From assembly GCA_002401955.1 (NCBI GenBank), contig NVUQ01000005.1, positions 1-64,000 of the forward strand: a stretch of DNA of 64,000 bases. Reading direction: 5' to 3'. The position numbers and the translations under genes were made by a program. Below, piece by piece: positions 27,207-37,264 of the stretch; position 1 is the first letter of the stretch, and each line of letters begins with the position of its first letter. The notes beneath the pieces were generated by a model. That model was not told where the DNA came from. It did not search any database and saw only the letters and a list, made by a program, of their open reading frames with translations. Source of the stretch: Flavobacteriales bacterium (GTDB lineage Bacteria > Bacteroidota > Bacteroidia > Flavobacteriales_E > Vicingaceae).

Positions 27207-28490
27207 ATGGAAAAAGTAGATGTATTATTAGGTCTTCAATGGGGAGACGAAGGTAAAGGTAAAATTGTTGATGTTGTTACTCCAAAGTATGATATTATTG
27301 CAAGGTTTCAGGGAGGTCCAAACGCTGGGCACACATTAATTTTTGATGATAAAAAATATGTTTTACATACCATTCCTTCTGGTATTTTTAGAGATGAAAC
27401 AATTAATGTTATTGGTAATGGAGTTGTAATTGATCCAATTATTATTAAAGATGAAATTGATAAATTAGAAGCAATAGGAATTGATGTAGCATCAAAGTTA
27501 TTGATTTCTAAAAAAGCTCACCTAATTGTTCCAACACACAAAATATTAGATAAATATTCTGAAGAGCAAAAAGGAAAAAACAAAATTGGCTCTACGTTAA
27601 AAGGAATTGGTCCAACTTATATGGACAAAACTGGTAGAAACGGTTTAAGAATGGGAGATTCTTTAACTGCTAATTTCAGAGAAAAATACGATGCTTTACA
27701 AGAAAAACATAAAACAATTTTAGGAGACTATGATTGTGCTGAATTGTTAACTGAACTAGAAGTTAAATGGTTTGAAGCAATGGAGTTTATGTCGAAATTC
27801 ACGTTAATTGACAGTGAGCATTATATCAATAATGCTATGGCAAATGGACAAACAGTTCTTGCTGAAGGTGCTCAAGGAACAATGTTGGATGTTGATTTTG
27901 GAACTTATCCATTTGTAACATCATCAAATACAGTTACTGCAGGAACTTGTACTGGTTTAGGTGTTGCACCAAACAGAATAGGAGAGGTTATCGGTATTTT
28001 TAAAGCTTATTGTACAAGAGTTGGGTCAGGTCCATTTCCATCAGAATTAGATAATGAAGTAGGAGAGAATATCAGAAAATTAGGATTTGAATATGGCGCT
28101 ACAACAGGTAGAGATAGAAGGTGTGGTTGGATTGATTTGCCAGCATTAAAATATGCCATTATGATTAATGGAGCAACCCAATTATCAATGATGAAAGCTG
28201 ATGTTTTAGATACTTTTGATACCATTGAAGTTTGTACACATTATGATATTGATGGGGAGATGTATGATTACTTTCCGTATGATATCAATTCTTTAAACAT
28301 TAAACCTGTTTATAAACAAATTAAAGGGTGGAATACTGATTTAACTGGTTTAACGAATATGGATGATGCTCCAAAAGAATTTATGGATTACATAGAATAC
28401 TTAGAACAAGAATTAAACGTTCCTATTACAATTGTTTCTGTTGGGCCAGACAGAAAACAAACTTTAATGAGAGAAAAAGTAATGGCGTAA
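27207..28490 (+). CDS. purA: Adenylosuccinate synthetase
   Basis: Converts IMP and aspartate to adenylosuccinate with GTP, the first committed step of AMP synthesis. The 427-residue protein has the catalytic P-loop QWGDEGKGKIVD at residues 9-20, GGPNAGHT near 38-45, the switch and IMP-binding segments (GSTLKGIGPTYMDKTGRNG, EGAQGTMLDVDFGTYPFVTSSN) and the C-terminal VSVGPDRKQT block. Full length and cytoplasmic. Part of the fur-STAS-purA unit. Confidence 0.95.
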   Translation: MEKVDVLLGLQWGDEGKGKIVDVVTPKYDIIARFQGGPNAGHTLIFDDKKYVLHTIPSGIFRDETINVIGNGVVIDPIIIKDEIDKLEAIGIDVASKLLISKKAHLIVPTHKILDKYSEEQKGKNKIGSTLKGIGPTYMDKTGRNGLRMGDSLTANFREKYDALQEKHKTILGDYDCAELLTELEVKWFEAMEFMSKFTLIDSEHYINNAMANGQTVLAEGAQGTMLDVDFGTYPFVTSSNTVTAGTCTGLGVAPNRIGEVIGIFKAYCTRVGSGPFPSELDNEVGENIRKLGFEYGATTGRDRRCGWIDLPALKYAIMINGATQLSMMKADVLDTFDTIEVCTHYDIDGEMYDYFPYDINSLNIKPVYKQIKGWNTDLTGLTNMDDAPKEFMDYIEYLEQELNVPITIVSVGPDRKQTLMREKVMA

Positions 28491-28503
28491 ACTAAGTTTA
28501 AAG

Positions 28504-30159
28504 TTGAAAAGTTATAAAGTTATAAAGTTAAAATCCTCCCTTAAGGGAGGATTTTTGGGTTCTTCCCAAAGAGGGGCTAAGAAATTCTTGTTTCTTGTTT
28601 CTTGCTTCTTATTTCTCTTTTCGGGAGAATCTATTGCTCAATCTCATATCAAAACAGAGAAGGGGAATAAGATTGAAATACTTAATGCTAATACTGGATT
28701 TTTTGAAGAGATAAATGGTGTGAAAATAAACCGTTTAATTGGTGATGTTCAGTTAAAACATGATGATGTATTAATGTTTTGTGATAGTGCATATATATAT
28801 AAAGGGACTAATACAATGGACGCCTATAGTAACGTTAAAATTACTCAAGGAGATTCATTACAAATGTTTGGTGATTCTTTAAAATACAATGGAAATACTA
28901 AGCTAGCTATTCTTAGAGGTGATATCCGTTTAATTAATAATGATGTAACACTCACCACTAACTTTTTAGATTACAACAGAACTACCAACATTGCTTACTA
29001 TTATAATGGAGGAACGATGGTAAATCAGAAAGAAAACAATACACTAACAAGTAAACAAGGTTATTATCATTCTGTAACTGAATCATTCTATTTTAAAGAA
29101 GATGTTGTTCTAATTAATCCAGAATATAAAATAGAAGCAGATACCTTAAATTACCAATCATCCTCTGAAATAGTTAATTTTTTAGGGCCAACAACAATTA
29201 CCAGTGATGATAATTTTATTTATACCGAAGATGGATGGTACAATACGGTAACTGATAAATCAAAATTCTATAAAAATGCCTATTTGTTTTCTGAAGATAA
29301 ATTAATAGAAGGAGATACCCTGTATTATGATCGAAATAAAGGATATGGAGAAATTATTTGTAATGCAGTTATTACAGATACCGTAGAAAATTTGATTTTA
29401 CAAGGAGATGTAGCTCACTTGTTTGAATTAAAAGACAGTGTGATGCTCACTCAAGAAGCATTAATGATGCAAATAACAGATGATGATACTTTATACATGC
29501 ATGCCGATACCTTTATTGTTTCTACACAATTTGTGGTGTATGATTCATTAATAAATGAAACAGATAGTGCTAAAATAAAAGGAGATACAGTAAGAACAAT
29601 GTTTGCTTATAACCATGCTAAATTTTATAAAAGCGACATGCAAGGTAAAGCAGATTCTATTGTTTATGAATTTTCTGATTCTACCATTAGCTTCTATCAT
29701 GATCCAATTATATGGTCAAAAGAAAATCAAATTACAGGAACATTTATCTATCTATTAATGTCTAATAATAAGGTGGATAGGATGTTTGTTAATGAAAATG
29801 CATTTATTATTTCTAAAGCAGATTCCTTACGAGATAATTACAATCAGATTAAAGGAGATAGTTTGGTAGCTTATTTTCATGAGCAAGAAATTCATAAAAT
29901 TGTAGTGACAGATAATTCTGAAACCATTTATTATGCCATAGATGATGATGGAAAATACATTGGCGTAAACAAAATGAAAGGGGAAGACATGCTTATCTTT
30001 TTAAAAGATAATGAAATTAACACCATTACTTTTATTAAAGACCCTGAAGGAACCATGTATCCGCTTAAAGATGTTTCACCTAAAGATGTAATTCTAAAAG
30101 GGTTTAGTTGGCGAATACTAGAACGACCAAACGATATGTTTGATATTTTTATTCAATAA
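28504..30159 (+). CDS. OstA/LptA-like outer-membrane biogenesis protein
   Basis: 551 residues rich in the short beta repeats of the OstA/LptA fold (for example DVLMFCDSAYIYKGTNTMDAYSNVKITQGDSLQMFGDSLKYNG). This family bridges periplasm and outer membrane for LPS transport; the Bacteroidota form is often next to purA-type housekeeping genes. The signal peptide is FLFLVSCFLFLFSGESIAQ. The start is a problem: no ATG precedes it. The track uses a TTG at 28504, which puts a perfect 26-bp palindrome inside the N-terminus; in-frame TTG codons further on, close to the signal peptide, are more plausible. The 5' end appears rearranged by repeat insertion. Ends at a strong hairpin shared with the convergent PKD gene. 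Confidence 0.75.
   Translation: MKSYKVIKLKSSLKGGFLGSSQRGAKKFLFLVSCFLFLFSGESIAQSHIKTEKGNKIEILNANTGFFEEINGVKINRLIGDVQLKHDDVLMFCDSAYIYKGTNTMDAYSNVKITQGDSLQMFGDSLKYNGNTKLAILRGDIRLINNDVTLTTNFLDYNRTTNIAYYYNGGTMVNQKENNTLTSKQGYYHSVTESFYFKEDVVLINPEYKIEADTLNYQSSSEIVNFLGPTTITSDDNFIYTEDGWYNTVTDKSKFYKNAYLFSEDKLIEGDTLYYDRNKGYGEIICNAVITDTVENLILQGDVAHLFELKDSVMLTQEALMMQITDDDTLYMHADTFIVSTQFVVYDSLINETDSAKIKGDTVRTMFAYNHAKFYKSDMQGKADSIVYEFSDSTISFYHDPIIWSKENQITGTFIYLLMSNNKVDRMFVNENAFIISKADSLRDNYNQIKGDSLVAYFHEQEIHKIVVTDNSETIYYAIDDDGKYIGVNKMKGEDMLIFLKDNEINTITFIKDPEGTMYPLKDVSPKDVILKGFSWRILERPNDMFDIFIQ
28530..28555. repeat. Perfect 26-bp palindrome
   Basis: AAAATCCTCCCTT directly followed by its reverse complement AAGGGAGGATTTT, then TTGGG. 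It can fold as a loop-less stem and may end purA transcripts. It lies inside the annotated N-terminus of the OstA-like frame. Related CCCTCC.../...GGAGGG palindromes occur at 46463-46478. Confidence 0.85.
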
Positions 30160-30190
30160 AAAAGCCGATGCTAAATAGCATCGGCTTCTG
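30156..30190. terminator. Bidirectional terminator
   Basis: Stem AAGCCGATGCT / AGCATCGGCTT with 4-nt loop and flanking A and T runs, between the convergent OstA-like and PKD genes. The stem sequence is the same as the terminator at 35316-35350. Confidence 0.9.
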
Positions 30191-30207
30191 TATAAAATTC
30201 ATATAGT

Positions 30208-31884
30208 TTATTCCTTAATAAATTTCTTGGTAATAACTCTATCGTTAGATTTTATTTGCAAGAAATAAATGCCTTTAGATAAATCACTAACATTAATTAG
30301 ATTACTATTATTGGTAATGGTTTTTATTGTTTTTCCAGTAATGTTGATAATACTAATCTCATCAATATTTAATTGACTACTAATAATTGTTAGTTGGTTT
30401 GATGATGGGTTTGGATAAAGACTAATATTAGAAGATGTTGTTACCTCATTATCAATTGAAGTAGCTAAGTTTGGATCTATGATGTTAATTTCAAATCCAG
30501 ACTGTTTAAATACTGTTCCTCCTGAACTTATTGAATCACAAAACGTATCTATACATCCGTTTCCATTATCTACAGTTAAACAAAGGTTAAATGGTCCTGC
30601 AGTTGTGTAAGTATAACTTGGAAATGCCTGGTTTGAGGTATTGCCATCATCAAAATCCCATAAATAAGTTAAATTACTACCTGTAGCACTATTTACAACG
30701 ATAACACCATTAAAGGAAGAGTCTGTATACATGGTAAACCCTGCATTGCAGGCTAACGGACTTGTGACTCCTGTGATATTAATTGTTGACACAGCATAGT
30801 CCATACTGCAAGTTGCTCCAGCTAAAGCAGATGAATCAGCGATAGCTAATACTACTGCATAGAATCCATTGGTACTAAATGTATGATTTGGATTAGAGAT
30901 TGGAGATAAACCACCGTCACCAAAACTCCAATGAGATAGAGTATAGCTGCCTGTTGATGTATTTGTAAAAGAATAGTTAGCATTTCCATTATCAACATGA
31001 GTGAAACTTGCGTTATTGTTACTGCTAGTACACGCTAAGCTTTGATATTGAACATCCCTTCTAGTTTCCCCAATTTTAACTCCATTTCTAAACTCTTCTA
31101 CTCGTACTGCAAATACAAAATTTCCGATTAAGTTCGGAGAAGCGCTTATTAACCCTGTGTTTTGATCAATCGACATGGCAGAAGCTCCTCCAACAATATT
31201 TCCTAAACTGTATCCGGCCGCCCAGTTAACATCATTGTAGGGGAAAATAGGAGCAGAATTCATCGCAGAAGCATTTAGAGGGGTTACTAAGGAGTAAACC
31301 AAAGAATCACCGTCTACATCGTTTACATTAAATTGAAAATATTTAGACGTGTTAACACATAAGTAAGCATCTAAAGGCAGAGAGCCCATATCTGGACTAG
31401 AGTTATTTATGGTTGAGGGGGATCCTGGGTCAGGGATTTCACAGTAGAAAGTCATTCCAGTAGAACTCGGGTTAGCTAGGTTGATAATGCTACTATTTCT
31501 ACAGCATGCATTGTACTCAATAAAATATCCATTGGAATTATCTGGAATAGTTACGTTTTGAGTAAATATACCTAAATCTACACATAGTCCAGCGGGAGAC
31601 CAACAGGCATCACCAAATGATAAAGGAGGGGTTATTGTAGGGTTAAGTATGGTCCAGTTTTGAACTGTAGTGTAGGTAAGACCATCGTGTAAATTGACAA
31701 GGATAGATGTTGGCATAGGTAATGATGTTGGTTGGCACGAGCGATATAATCTTACTTGAACTTGAAAATCATTTTGAGTTGGGCCAATCCATTTTACTGA
31801 AATGTCTCCACCAATAATATGTGTGGCGTTAGTATCTGGAGTTAGTAAAAAAAGAGGTATTAAAAGCAGTAATATTTTTTTCAT
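30208..31884 (-). CDS. PKD-domain protein with T9SS sorting signal
   Basis: 558 residues. Signal peptide MKKILLLLIPLFLLTPDTNA, then the HIIGGDISVKWIG block typical of large Bacteroidota surface proteins. An N-terminal beta region with paired cysteines (AYCNACCRNS-type segment EYNACCRNSS) is followed by two PKD-like domains (HWSFGDGGLSPISNPNHTF near 325 and YLWDFDDGNTSNQAFPSYTY near 410) and a type A T9SS domain ending KSNDRVITKKFIKE. Expected on the cell surface as an adhesin or matrix protein. It is a single gene between two strong hairpins or spacers. It does not share the LytTR-type upstream region of the array at 35-41 kb. Confidence 0.85.
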   Translation of the reverse strand: MKKILLLLIPLFLLTPDTNATHIIGGDISVKWIGPTQNDFQVQVRLYRSCQPTSLPMPTSILVNLHDGLTYTTVQNWTILNPTITPPLSFGDACWSPAGLCVDLGIFTQNVTIPDNSNGYFIEYNACCRNSSIINLANPSSTGMTFYCEIPDPGSPSTINNSSPDMGSLPLDAYLCVNTSKYFQFNVNDVDGDSLVYSLVTPLNASAMNSAPIFPYNDVNWAAGYSLGNIVGGASAMSIDQNTGLISASPNLIGNFVFAVRVEEFRNGVKIGETRRDVQYQSLACTSSNNNASFTHVDNGNANYSFTNTSTGSYTLSHWSFGDGGLSPISNPNHTFSTNGFYAVVLAIADSSALAGATCSMDYAVSTINITGVTSPLACNAGFTMYTDSSFNGVIVVNSATGSNLTYLWDFDDGNTSNQAFPSYTYTTAGPFNLCLTVDNGNGCIDTFCDSISSGGTVFKQSGFEINIIDPNLATSIDNEVTTSSNISLYPNPSSNQLTIISSQLNIDEISIINITGKTIKTITNNSNLINVSDLSKGIYFLQIKSNDRVITKKFIKE

Positions 31885-31962
31885 AATAGTTGAATAAGTA
31901 GGTTTCTAACCAGTAAATGTAATTAAAATTATTCTAGATGATAGAATTACATTTATTTTCAA

Positions 31963-34900
31963 ATGTTCAACAAAATATTGAGCTTATATTTTTGTAATAT
32001 TGATACCAAAATAAATTACTTGAAAGTAAATAAATTTATATACCTGATTTCGTCTATTTTAATGTTGATCTTTTACTCATGTTCAACAAAAGAAGAGAAT
32101 ACAAAAGCGAATAGTGAAAATGGACCGTTATTCAGTTTGTTATCACCTAAAAAAACCAATGTTACATTTTCTAATAATCTAACTGAAGATAACATTAACA
32201 ATAGTTTTAAGTACGAGTATTTTTACAATGGTGGAGGAGTTTCTTTAGGAGATATCAATAACGATGGATTAACGGATATCTATTTTACAGGTAATATGGT
32301 TTCAGATAAATTGTACCTGAACAAAGGAAACCTAGAGTTCGAAGATATTACAAGCACAGCCATTAAAACGGGTACAGAAGGTTGGCATTCTGGAACTACA
32401 ATGGCAGATGTTAATGGAGATGGGTTTTTAGATATTTATGTGTGTAGAGCAGGTTACTTAGGTGGGAATGAGTTAAAATCGAACTTGTTGTACATTAATA
32501 ATGGTGATTTAACTTTTACTGAAAAAGCACAAGAATATGGTTTGGCTGACACTTTATTGTCAACTCAAGCTTCTTTCTTTGATTATGATTTGGATGGGGA
32601 TTTAGATATGTATCTCTTAAATTTTCCAGATAAATTATTCAATATGCCCCTTAAAGAATATTATCAATTATTTAAAGAAGGCAAAAATCAATCGGATCAT
32701 TTTTATAGAAATGATAATGGAAAATTTACTGATATATCCTATCAAGCAAGGATAAGTAATCATGCTTTTGGTTTAGGAGTTAGTGTAGGCGATTTAAATG
32801 ATGATGGTTATCCAGATGTATATGTTTCTAACGATTATGAAGTTAGAGACTATATGTTTATGAATAATGGTAAGATATTTAATGAAGAATTACAACACCG
32901 AACAAAACACATTTCAAATTTTGGTATGGGTACCGATATTGCTGATTTTAATAATGATGGCGATATGGATATTATCGAAATGGATATGGCTTACCCATCA
33001 CATATTCGCTCTAAAAGAAATATGGCAAGTATGTCTTCAGAAAAATTTTGGAAAACAGTTCAGAATGGCAACTATTTTCAATACATGGTAAATACCTTAC
33101 AAATGAATAATGGTAATGGCACTTTTAGCGAAGTTGGACAACTTGCAGGAATAGCTAAAACTGATTGGAGTTGGGGAGTGTTATTTTCTGATTTTGATAA
33201 TGATGGTTTAAAAGACATTGTTATTACCAACGGATACAAAAGAGATTTAATGGATCGTGATTTCCAAACAGCATTCAAAAATAAAAGAGAAGAAAAGAAA
33301 AAAATGAATGTTTCTGAAGTCTTAAACCTTGCCCCTGTTACCAAGGTGAGTAATTATGTATTTAAAAATAAAGGCGATTTAGTTTTTGATAACCATACCG
33401 AAAAATGGGGCTTTGATAAAAAAGTAAATTCAAATGGAGTTGCTTATGCTGATTTGGATAACGATGGAGACATGGATATTGTAATAAATAATTTAGACGA
33501 GGTTGCTTTTATTTATGAGAATCAAACCAATCGAAAACAAAATTATTTAGCTATTCAGTTACAAGGAAATAGACAGAATAAATTTGCTATTGGAACAAAA
33601 GTTACGTTGCATACAGCCGAAGGAAAACAAGTTCAAGAGTTATTTTTAACAAGAGGCTTTCAATCATCTGTGGGTACTAAATTGAATTTTGGACTAGGAA
33701 ATAACAAACAAATAGATAAAGTTGAGGTTAGATGGCCCGATAGAAAAACAACAATAATTGAGCATGTTTCAGTTAACCAATTATTAAAAATCGATTATAC
33801 TAAATCAGAGTTCACTAATCCTATAACAGAACAGAAATCTCCTTTATTTTGGGCAATTGAAAACCCAATAGATTCTGGATTTAGACACCTAGAAAATCGA
33901 TTTAATGATTTTGATAGAGAGATTTTATTGCCTCATATATTATCACGACAAGGACCATGTATGGCTGTTGCAGATGTAAATAATGATGGCTTAGAAGATA
34001 TTTATATCGGTGGAGCTAAAGAATCAAACGGAAGCTTGTATATACAATTGTCTAATGGAAAATTTTCTTTAACTAATAAAACAGTTTTTGCTAAAGATAA
34101 GCTGAGTGAAGATTTGGGAGCGCTATTTTTTGATGCTGATGCTGATGGAGATATGGATTTATATGTTGCCAGTGGTGGAAATGATTATAGTGAACGCCAT
34201 AAATATTTTCAAGATAGGTTATACATTAATAACGGTAAAGGAGATTTTAAAAAATCAATAGGAGCACTTCCTAAGATGATTACTAGTACTAAAATTGTTA
34301 AAACTGCTGATTTTGATGGGGATGGAGATTTGGATCTTTTTGTTGGAGGTAGATTAGTTGCGGGTAAATACCCTACTGCTCCAAGAAGTTATTTGTTAGA
34401 AAATAACAACGGAAAATTTAAAGATGTAACAGAAAAATATTCTCGAGATTTATTGAAATTAGGAATGGTAACTGGAGCTGAATTTAATGATGTAAATGGT
34501 GATGGAAAAATTGATTTAACGATAGTAGGAGAGTGGATGGGATTCACAACGTTCTTAAATAAAGGAAAAAGTTTTGAGAAACAAGAAGTAAAACAAGAAA
34601 CAGAAGGATTGTGGTTTAGTTTGTTAGCTACCGATATTGATAAAGATGGAGATATGGATTTTATTGCAGGAAATTTAGGTGCTAATTCTAAATTTAAAGC
34701 TTCAAACGAAAAACCTTTTAATGTTTATGGAAATGATTTTGATAGTAATGGATCTTTTGACATTGTTTTAAGCGCTTATGAAGGTGAAACTAATTATCCA
34801 GTAAGAGGAAGAGAATGTACCTCGCAACAAATGCCTTTTATTACAGAAAAATGCCCAACCTATAAAGAATTTGCTGAAGCTGATATGAATGATCTTTATG

Positions 34901-35313
34901 GCAAAAACCTTGATGATGCATTACATTTAACAGCTCGTAATTTGTATTCGAGTATTTTTATTAATGATGGTAAAGGAAAATTTGAAATGAAACATTTGCC
35001 TAATTCAGCTCAAATTTCACCAATATTAGATATGATAATTGAGGATGTTAATAATGATGGAAATTTAGATGTAATAGCGGTAGGAAACATGTATGGAGCA
35101 GAAGTAGAAACTGTGCGATATGATGCTGGAAGAGGTATTTGTTTACTAGGAAATGGTAAGGGTGATTTTACTGCACTTTCTCCAAATAAAGCTGGTTTTA
35201 TGGCTTGGGACAATGCAAAAGCCCTCAAAAAAATAAAAGTAGGAAACAAATATGTTTACTTGATTGGAATTAATAACCGTAAACTAAAAGCTTTTATCAG
35301 ATCAAATAAATAA
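31963..35313 (+). CDS. FG-GAP / ASPIC-UnbV lipoprotein (CRTAC1-like)
   Basis: A 1116-residue beta-propeller protein. Many calcium-binding FG-GAP repeats (GDINNDGLTDIYFTGN, ADVNGDGFLDIYV, ADFDGDGDLDLFVGG) occupy both halves, with an ASPIC/UnbV domain in between at about 530-605 (NYLAIQLQGNRQNKFAIGTKVTLHTAEGK ... VEVRWPDRKTT). The N-terminus has a lipobox (LIFYSCSTKE). The ATG at 31963 gives a 40-residue signal; an in-frame TTG at 32020 gives a more usual 20-residue signal. Such proteins are abundant in marine Bacteroidota, often with carbohydrate uptake, but no SusCD pair is present here. Function unknown; surface-exposed lipoprotein likely. Confidence 0.8.
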   Translation: MFNKILSLYFCNIDTKINYLKVNKFIYLISSILMLIFYSCSTKEENTKANSENGPLFSLLSPKKTNVTFSNNLTEDNINNSFKYEYFYNGGGVSLGDINNDGLTDIYFTGNMVSDKLYLNKGNLEFEDITSTAIKTGTEGWHSGTTMADVNGDGFLDIYVCRAGYLGGNELKSNLLYINNGDLTFTEKAQEYGLADTLLSTQASFFDYDLDGDLDMYLLNFPDKLFNMPLKEYYQLFKEGKNQSDHFYRNDNGKFTDISYQARISNHAFGLGVSVGDLNDDGYPDVYVSNDYEVRDYMFMNNGKIFNEELQHRTKHISNFGMGTDIADFNNDGDMDIIEMDMAYPSHIRSKRNMASMSSEKFWKTVQNGNYFQYMVNTLQMNNGNGTFSEVGQLAGIAKTDWSWGVLFSDFDNDGLKDIVITNGYKRDLMDRDFQTAFKNKREEKKKMNVSEVLNLAPVTKVSNYVFKNKGDLVFDNHTEKWGFDKKVNSNGVAYADLDNDGDMDIVINNLDEVAFIYENQTNRKQNYLAIQLQGNRQNKFAIGTKVTLHTAEGKQVQELFLTRGFQSSVGTKLNFGLGNNKQIDKVEVRWPDRKTTIIEHVSVNQLLKIDYTKSEFTNPITEQKSPLFWAIENPIDSGFRHLENRFNDFDREILLPHILSRQGPCMAVADVNNDGLEDIYIGGAKESNGSLYIQLSNGKFSLTNKTVFAKDKLSEDLGALFFDADADGDMDLYVASGGNDYSERHKYFQDRLYINNGKGDFKKSIGALPKMITSTKIVKTADFDGDGDLDLFVGGRLVAGKYPTAPRSYLLENNNGKFKDVTEKYSRDLLKLGMVTGAEFNDVNGDGKIDLTIVGEWMGFTTFLNKGKSFEKQEVKQETEGLWFSLLATDIDKDGDMDFIAGNLGANSKFKASNEKPFNVYGNDFDSNGSFDIVLSAYEGETNYPVRGRECTSQQMPFITEKCPTYKEFAEADMNDLYGKNLDDALHLTARNLYSSIFINDGKGKFEMKHLPNSAQISPILDMIIEDVNNDGNLDVIAVGNMYGAEVETVRYDAGRGICLLGNGKGDFTALSPNKAGFMAWDNAKALKKIKVGNKYVYLIGINNRKLKAFIRSNK

Positions 35314-35315
35314 TT

Positions 35316-35350
35316 ATAAAAGCCGATGCTAAAATAGCATCGGCTTTTAT
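35316..35350. terminator. Bidirectional terminator
   Basis: Perfect 15-bp stem ATAAAAGCCGATGCT / AGCATCGGCTTTTAT with a 5-nt loop between convergent genes. Same core stem as the hairpin at 30162-30187. Confidence 0.92.
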
Positions 35351-35366
35351 AAAAAATAAATTTAGT

Positions 35367-37052
35367 TTACTCCTTAATAAATTTGCTATTGCTAATACCT
35401 TTTTCAGTTTGTATTTGTAAAAAGTATATTCCTTGTGTAAAATTTGATACATCAATAGTGTTGTTTGTTGGGATTACTGTTTTTAAAATTTTACCAGTGA
35501 TATCTAAAATTGAAATACTTTTAATTTGCTCAGATGTATTTAGTGTTAACTGAGAACTTACTGGGTTAGGGTAAATAGCTATTTTATTGTTTCCTATATA
35601 ATTGTTAATACTTACACTCTGGTTAGAAATTGTTATTGTAATACTGCCTGTAATTCCAGAGGCATCATTTGCTGTTGCAGTAACTGTTACAGTTCCGTTA
35701 GTTAAAGCAGATAGTAAACCACTTGTATTTATTGTAGCAGAACCTGTTCCGTTAGCTACACTCCAAGTATATGTTGTATCTGTTGCATTAGCTGGTAATA
35801 CAACTGCTTCCATTTGTAATGTACCACTATTTGTAGTAATTGTAGATGAACCACTTTGTCCTTGTACTGTTATTGAACCTATTAAGCTAATAGTATTGTT
35901 CCTGTAAGCAAAAGAAACTGCTCCGTTATTATTTCCAGTAATTAATAAATCATTGTCGTTATCGCCATCTATATCTGCAAATGCTACAGAACCAATATAG
36001 CCTCCAATAAACGGAGTTCCTGAAAGCTCTGTAAAAATACCGCTTCCATCATTTGTATAAAGTTTGGCTACATTTAGAGAAGAATTATTTATTCCTGCAA
36101 TTAATACATCTTGATCATTATCGTTATCTACATCTGCAAAGCTTATTTCACCATTTTCAACACCATCAAAAGTTGTTCCTGTAATCTCTGTAAAACTACC
36201 ACTTCCATTATTTGAATAAAGTTTCGCAATTCTTAGGTTTAAACTATTCTCACCCGTAATTAATACGTCTTGATCGTTGTCACCATCTATATCCGAAAAA
36301 GCAACAGAACCTTGATAAACTCCATCAAGAGTTGTTCCAAAAATCTGAGAAAAAGAACCGCTACCATTGTTTGAATAAAGTTTTGATATTTCTTGATTAG
36401 TACTATTTTGACCAGTAATTAGTAAGTCTTGGTCATTGTCTCCATCTATATCTGCAAACGCTACAGAACCACCAAAAACACCTTCAAATGGAGTACCTGT
36501 AGCCTCTGTAAAAGTACCACTTCCATCATTTGTATAAAGCTTGGCAACTTTTGTAGATGAGTTATTCCTTCCTGTAATTAATACATCTTGGTCATTATCA
36601 CCATCTACATCTGCAAAGGCTATAGAACCAGTATTAACTCCATCAAATGGAGTTCCTATAACCTCAGTAAAAATGCCACTACCATCATTTGTATAAAGTT
36701 TGGCTATTGATTGAAAAGAACTATTCCAACCTGTAATTAATACATCCTGGTCGTTATCGCCATCTATATCTGCAAAAGCGATGGAACTTTTAAATACTCC
36801 AACAAAAGTTGTGCCTAAAACTTCTGAAAAAGAACCTGTACCATCATTTGTGTAAAGTTTACTTAGTTTTTGGTTAGAAGCACTGTTTCCTGTAATTAAC
36901 ACATCTTGGTCGTTATCGCCATCTATATCTGCAAAAGCGATGGAGCTGCTATATACTGCAACAAAATCACTTGGGGTAATTTGAGACCATTGTGCCTTAG
37001 CCCCAAAGCCAAATGCTGTAATTGTGATAATACTTAGTAAGATTCTTTTCAT
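35367..37052 (-). CDS. FG-GAP repeat T9SS surface protein
   Basis: 561 residues. Signal peptide MKRILLSIITITAFGFGAKAQ, nearly identical at the DNA level to that of the next gene. Seven tandem repeats of about 51 residues follow (FADIDGDNDQDVLITG ... KLYTNDGSGSFTE ... GTPFDGV), each with a DIDGDNDQD calcium-loop motif; they should form a beta-propeller. A bacterial Ig-like (BIG2) domain lies at about 395-470 (YTWSVANGTGSATINTSGLLSALTNGTVTVTATA), then a T9SS domain ending KGISNSKFIKE. The first gene, in map order, of a three-member array; preceded by LytTR-type site A. Likely a surface adhesin. Confidence 0.85.
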   Translation of the reverse strand: MKRILLSIITITAFGFGAKAQWSQITPSDFVAVYSSSIAFADIDGDNDQDVLITGNSASNQKLSKLYTNDGTGSFSEVLGTTFVGVFKSSIAFADIDGDNDQDVLITGWNSSFQSIAKLYTNDGSGIFTEVIGTPFDGVNTGSIAFADVDGDNDQDVLITGRNNSSTKVAKLYTNDGSGTFTEATGTPFEGVFGGSVAFADIDGDNDQDLLITGQNSTNQEISKLYSNNGSGSFSQIFGTTLDGVYQGSVAFSDIDGDNDQDVLITGENSLNLRIAKLYSNNGSGSFTEITGTTFDGVENGEISFADVDNDNDQDVLIAGINNSSLNVAKLYTNDGSGIFTELSGTPFIGGYIGSVAFADIDGDNDNDLLITGNNNGAVSFAYRNNTISLIGSITVQGQSGSSTITTNSGTLQMEAVVLPANATDTTYTWSVANGTGSATINTSGLLSALTNGTVTVTATANDASGITGSITITISNQSVSINNYIGNNKIAIYPNPVSSQLTLNTSEQIKSISILDITGKILKTVIPTNNTIDVSNFTQGIYFLQIQTEKGISNSKFIKE

Positions 37053-37080
37053 AGTATTTTGCTTTAAATGAATAATAATT

Positions 37081-37150
37081 TAAAACTACCCACTACTTTA
37101 AGTTTTTACCGAAATAACTTTACGGGGAGCAATTTGAGTTTACGAACGGT
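37081..37150 (-). promoter_or_regulatory. LytTR-type operator A and promoter
   Basis: Reading the minus strand, ACCGTTCGTAAA starts at 37150 and a second half-site GCTCCCCGTAAA starts exactly 20 bp on. After the 35-bp operator come 27 bp, then TAGTTTTA at 37088-37081 (TAnnTTTG-like). The first half-site fits the published LytTR consensus [TA][AC][CA]GTTN[AG][TG] at all nine positions. Controls the FG-GAP T9SS gene. Confidence 0.75.
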
Positions 37151-37230
37151 AAATTTGTACTGTTTAAATCTAAATATTGCAACTTTAATTAGCCTATATT
37201 TGGTGGTACAAATGATATCTTTATTCAATA

Positions 37231-37264
37231 AAAAAGCCGAGCTCCATTTACTGAAGCCAGGCCA
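37231..37264 (-). terminator. Cassette A hairpin
   Basis: Imperfect GCC...GGC stem (GGAGCTCGGC arm followed by TTTTTT on the minus strand) that should end the transcript of the leucine-rich-repeat gene. It is the weakest of the three cassette hairpins because of two mismatches. Confidence 0.6.
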
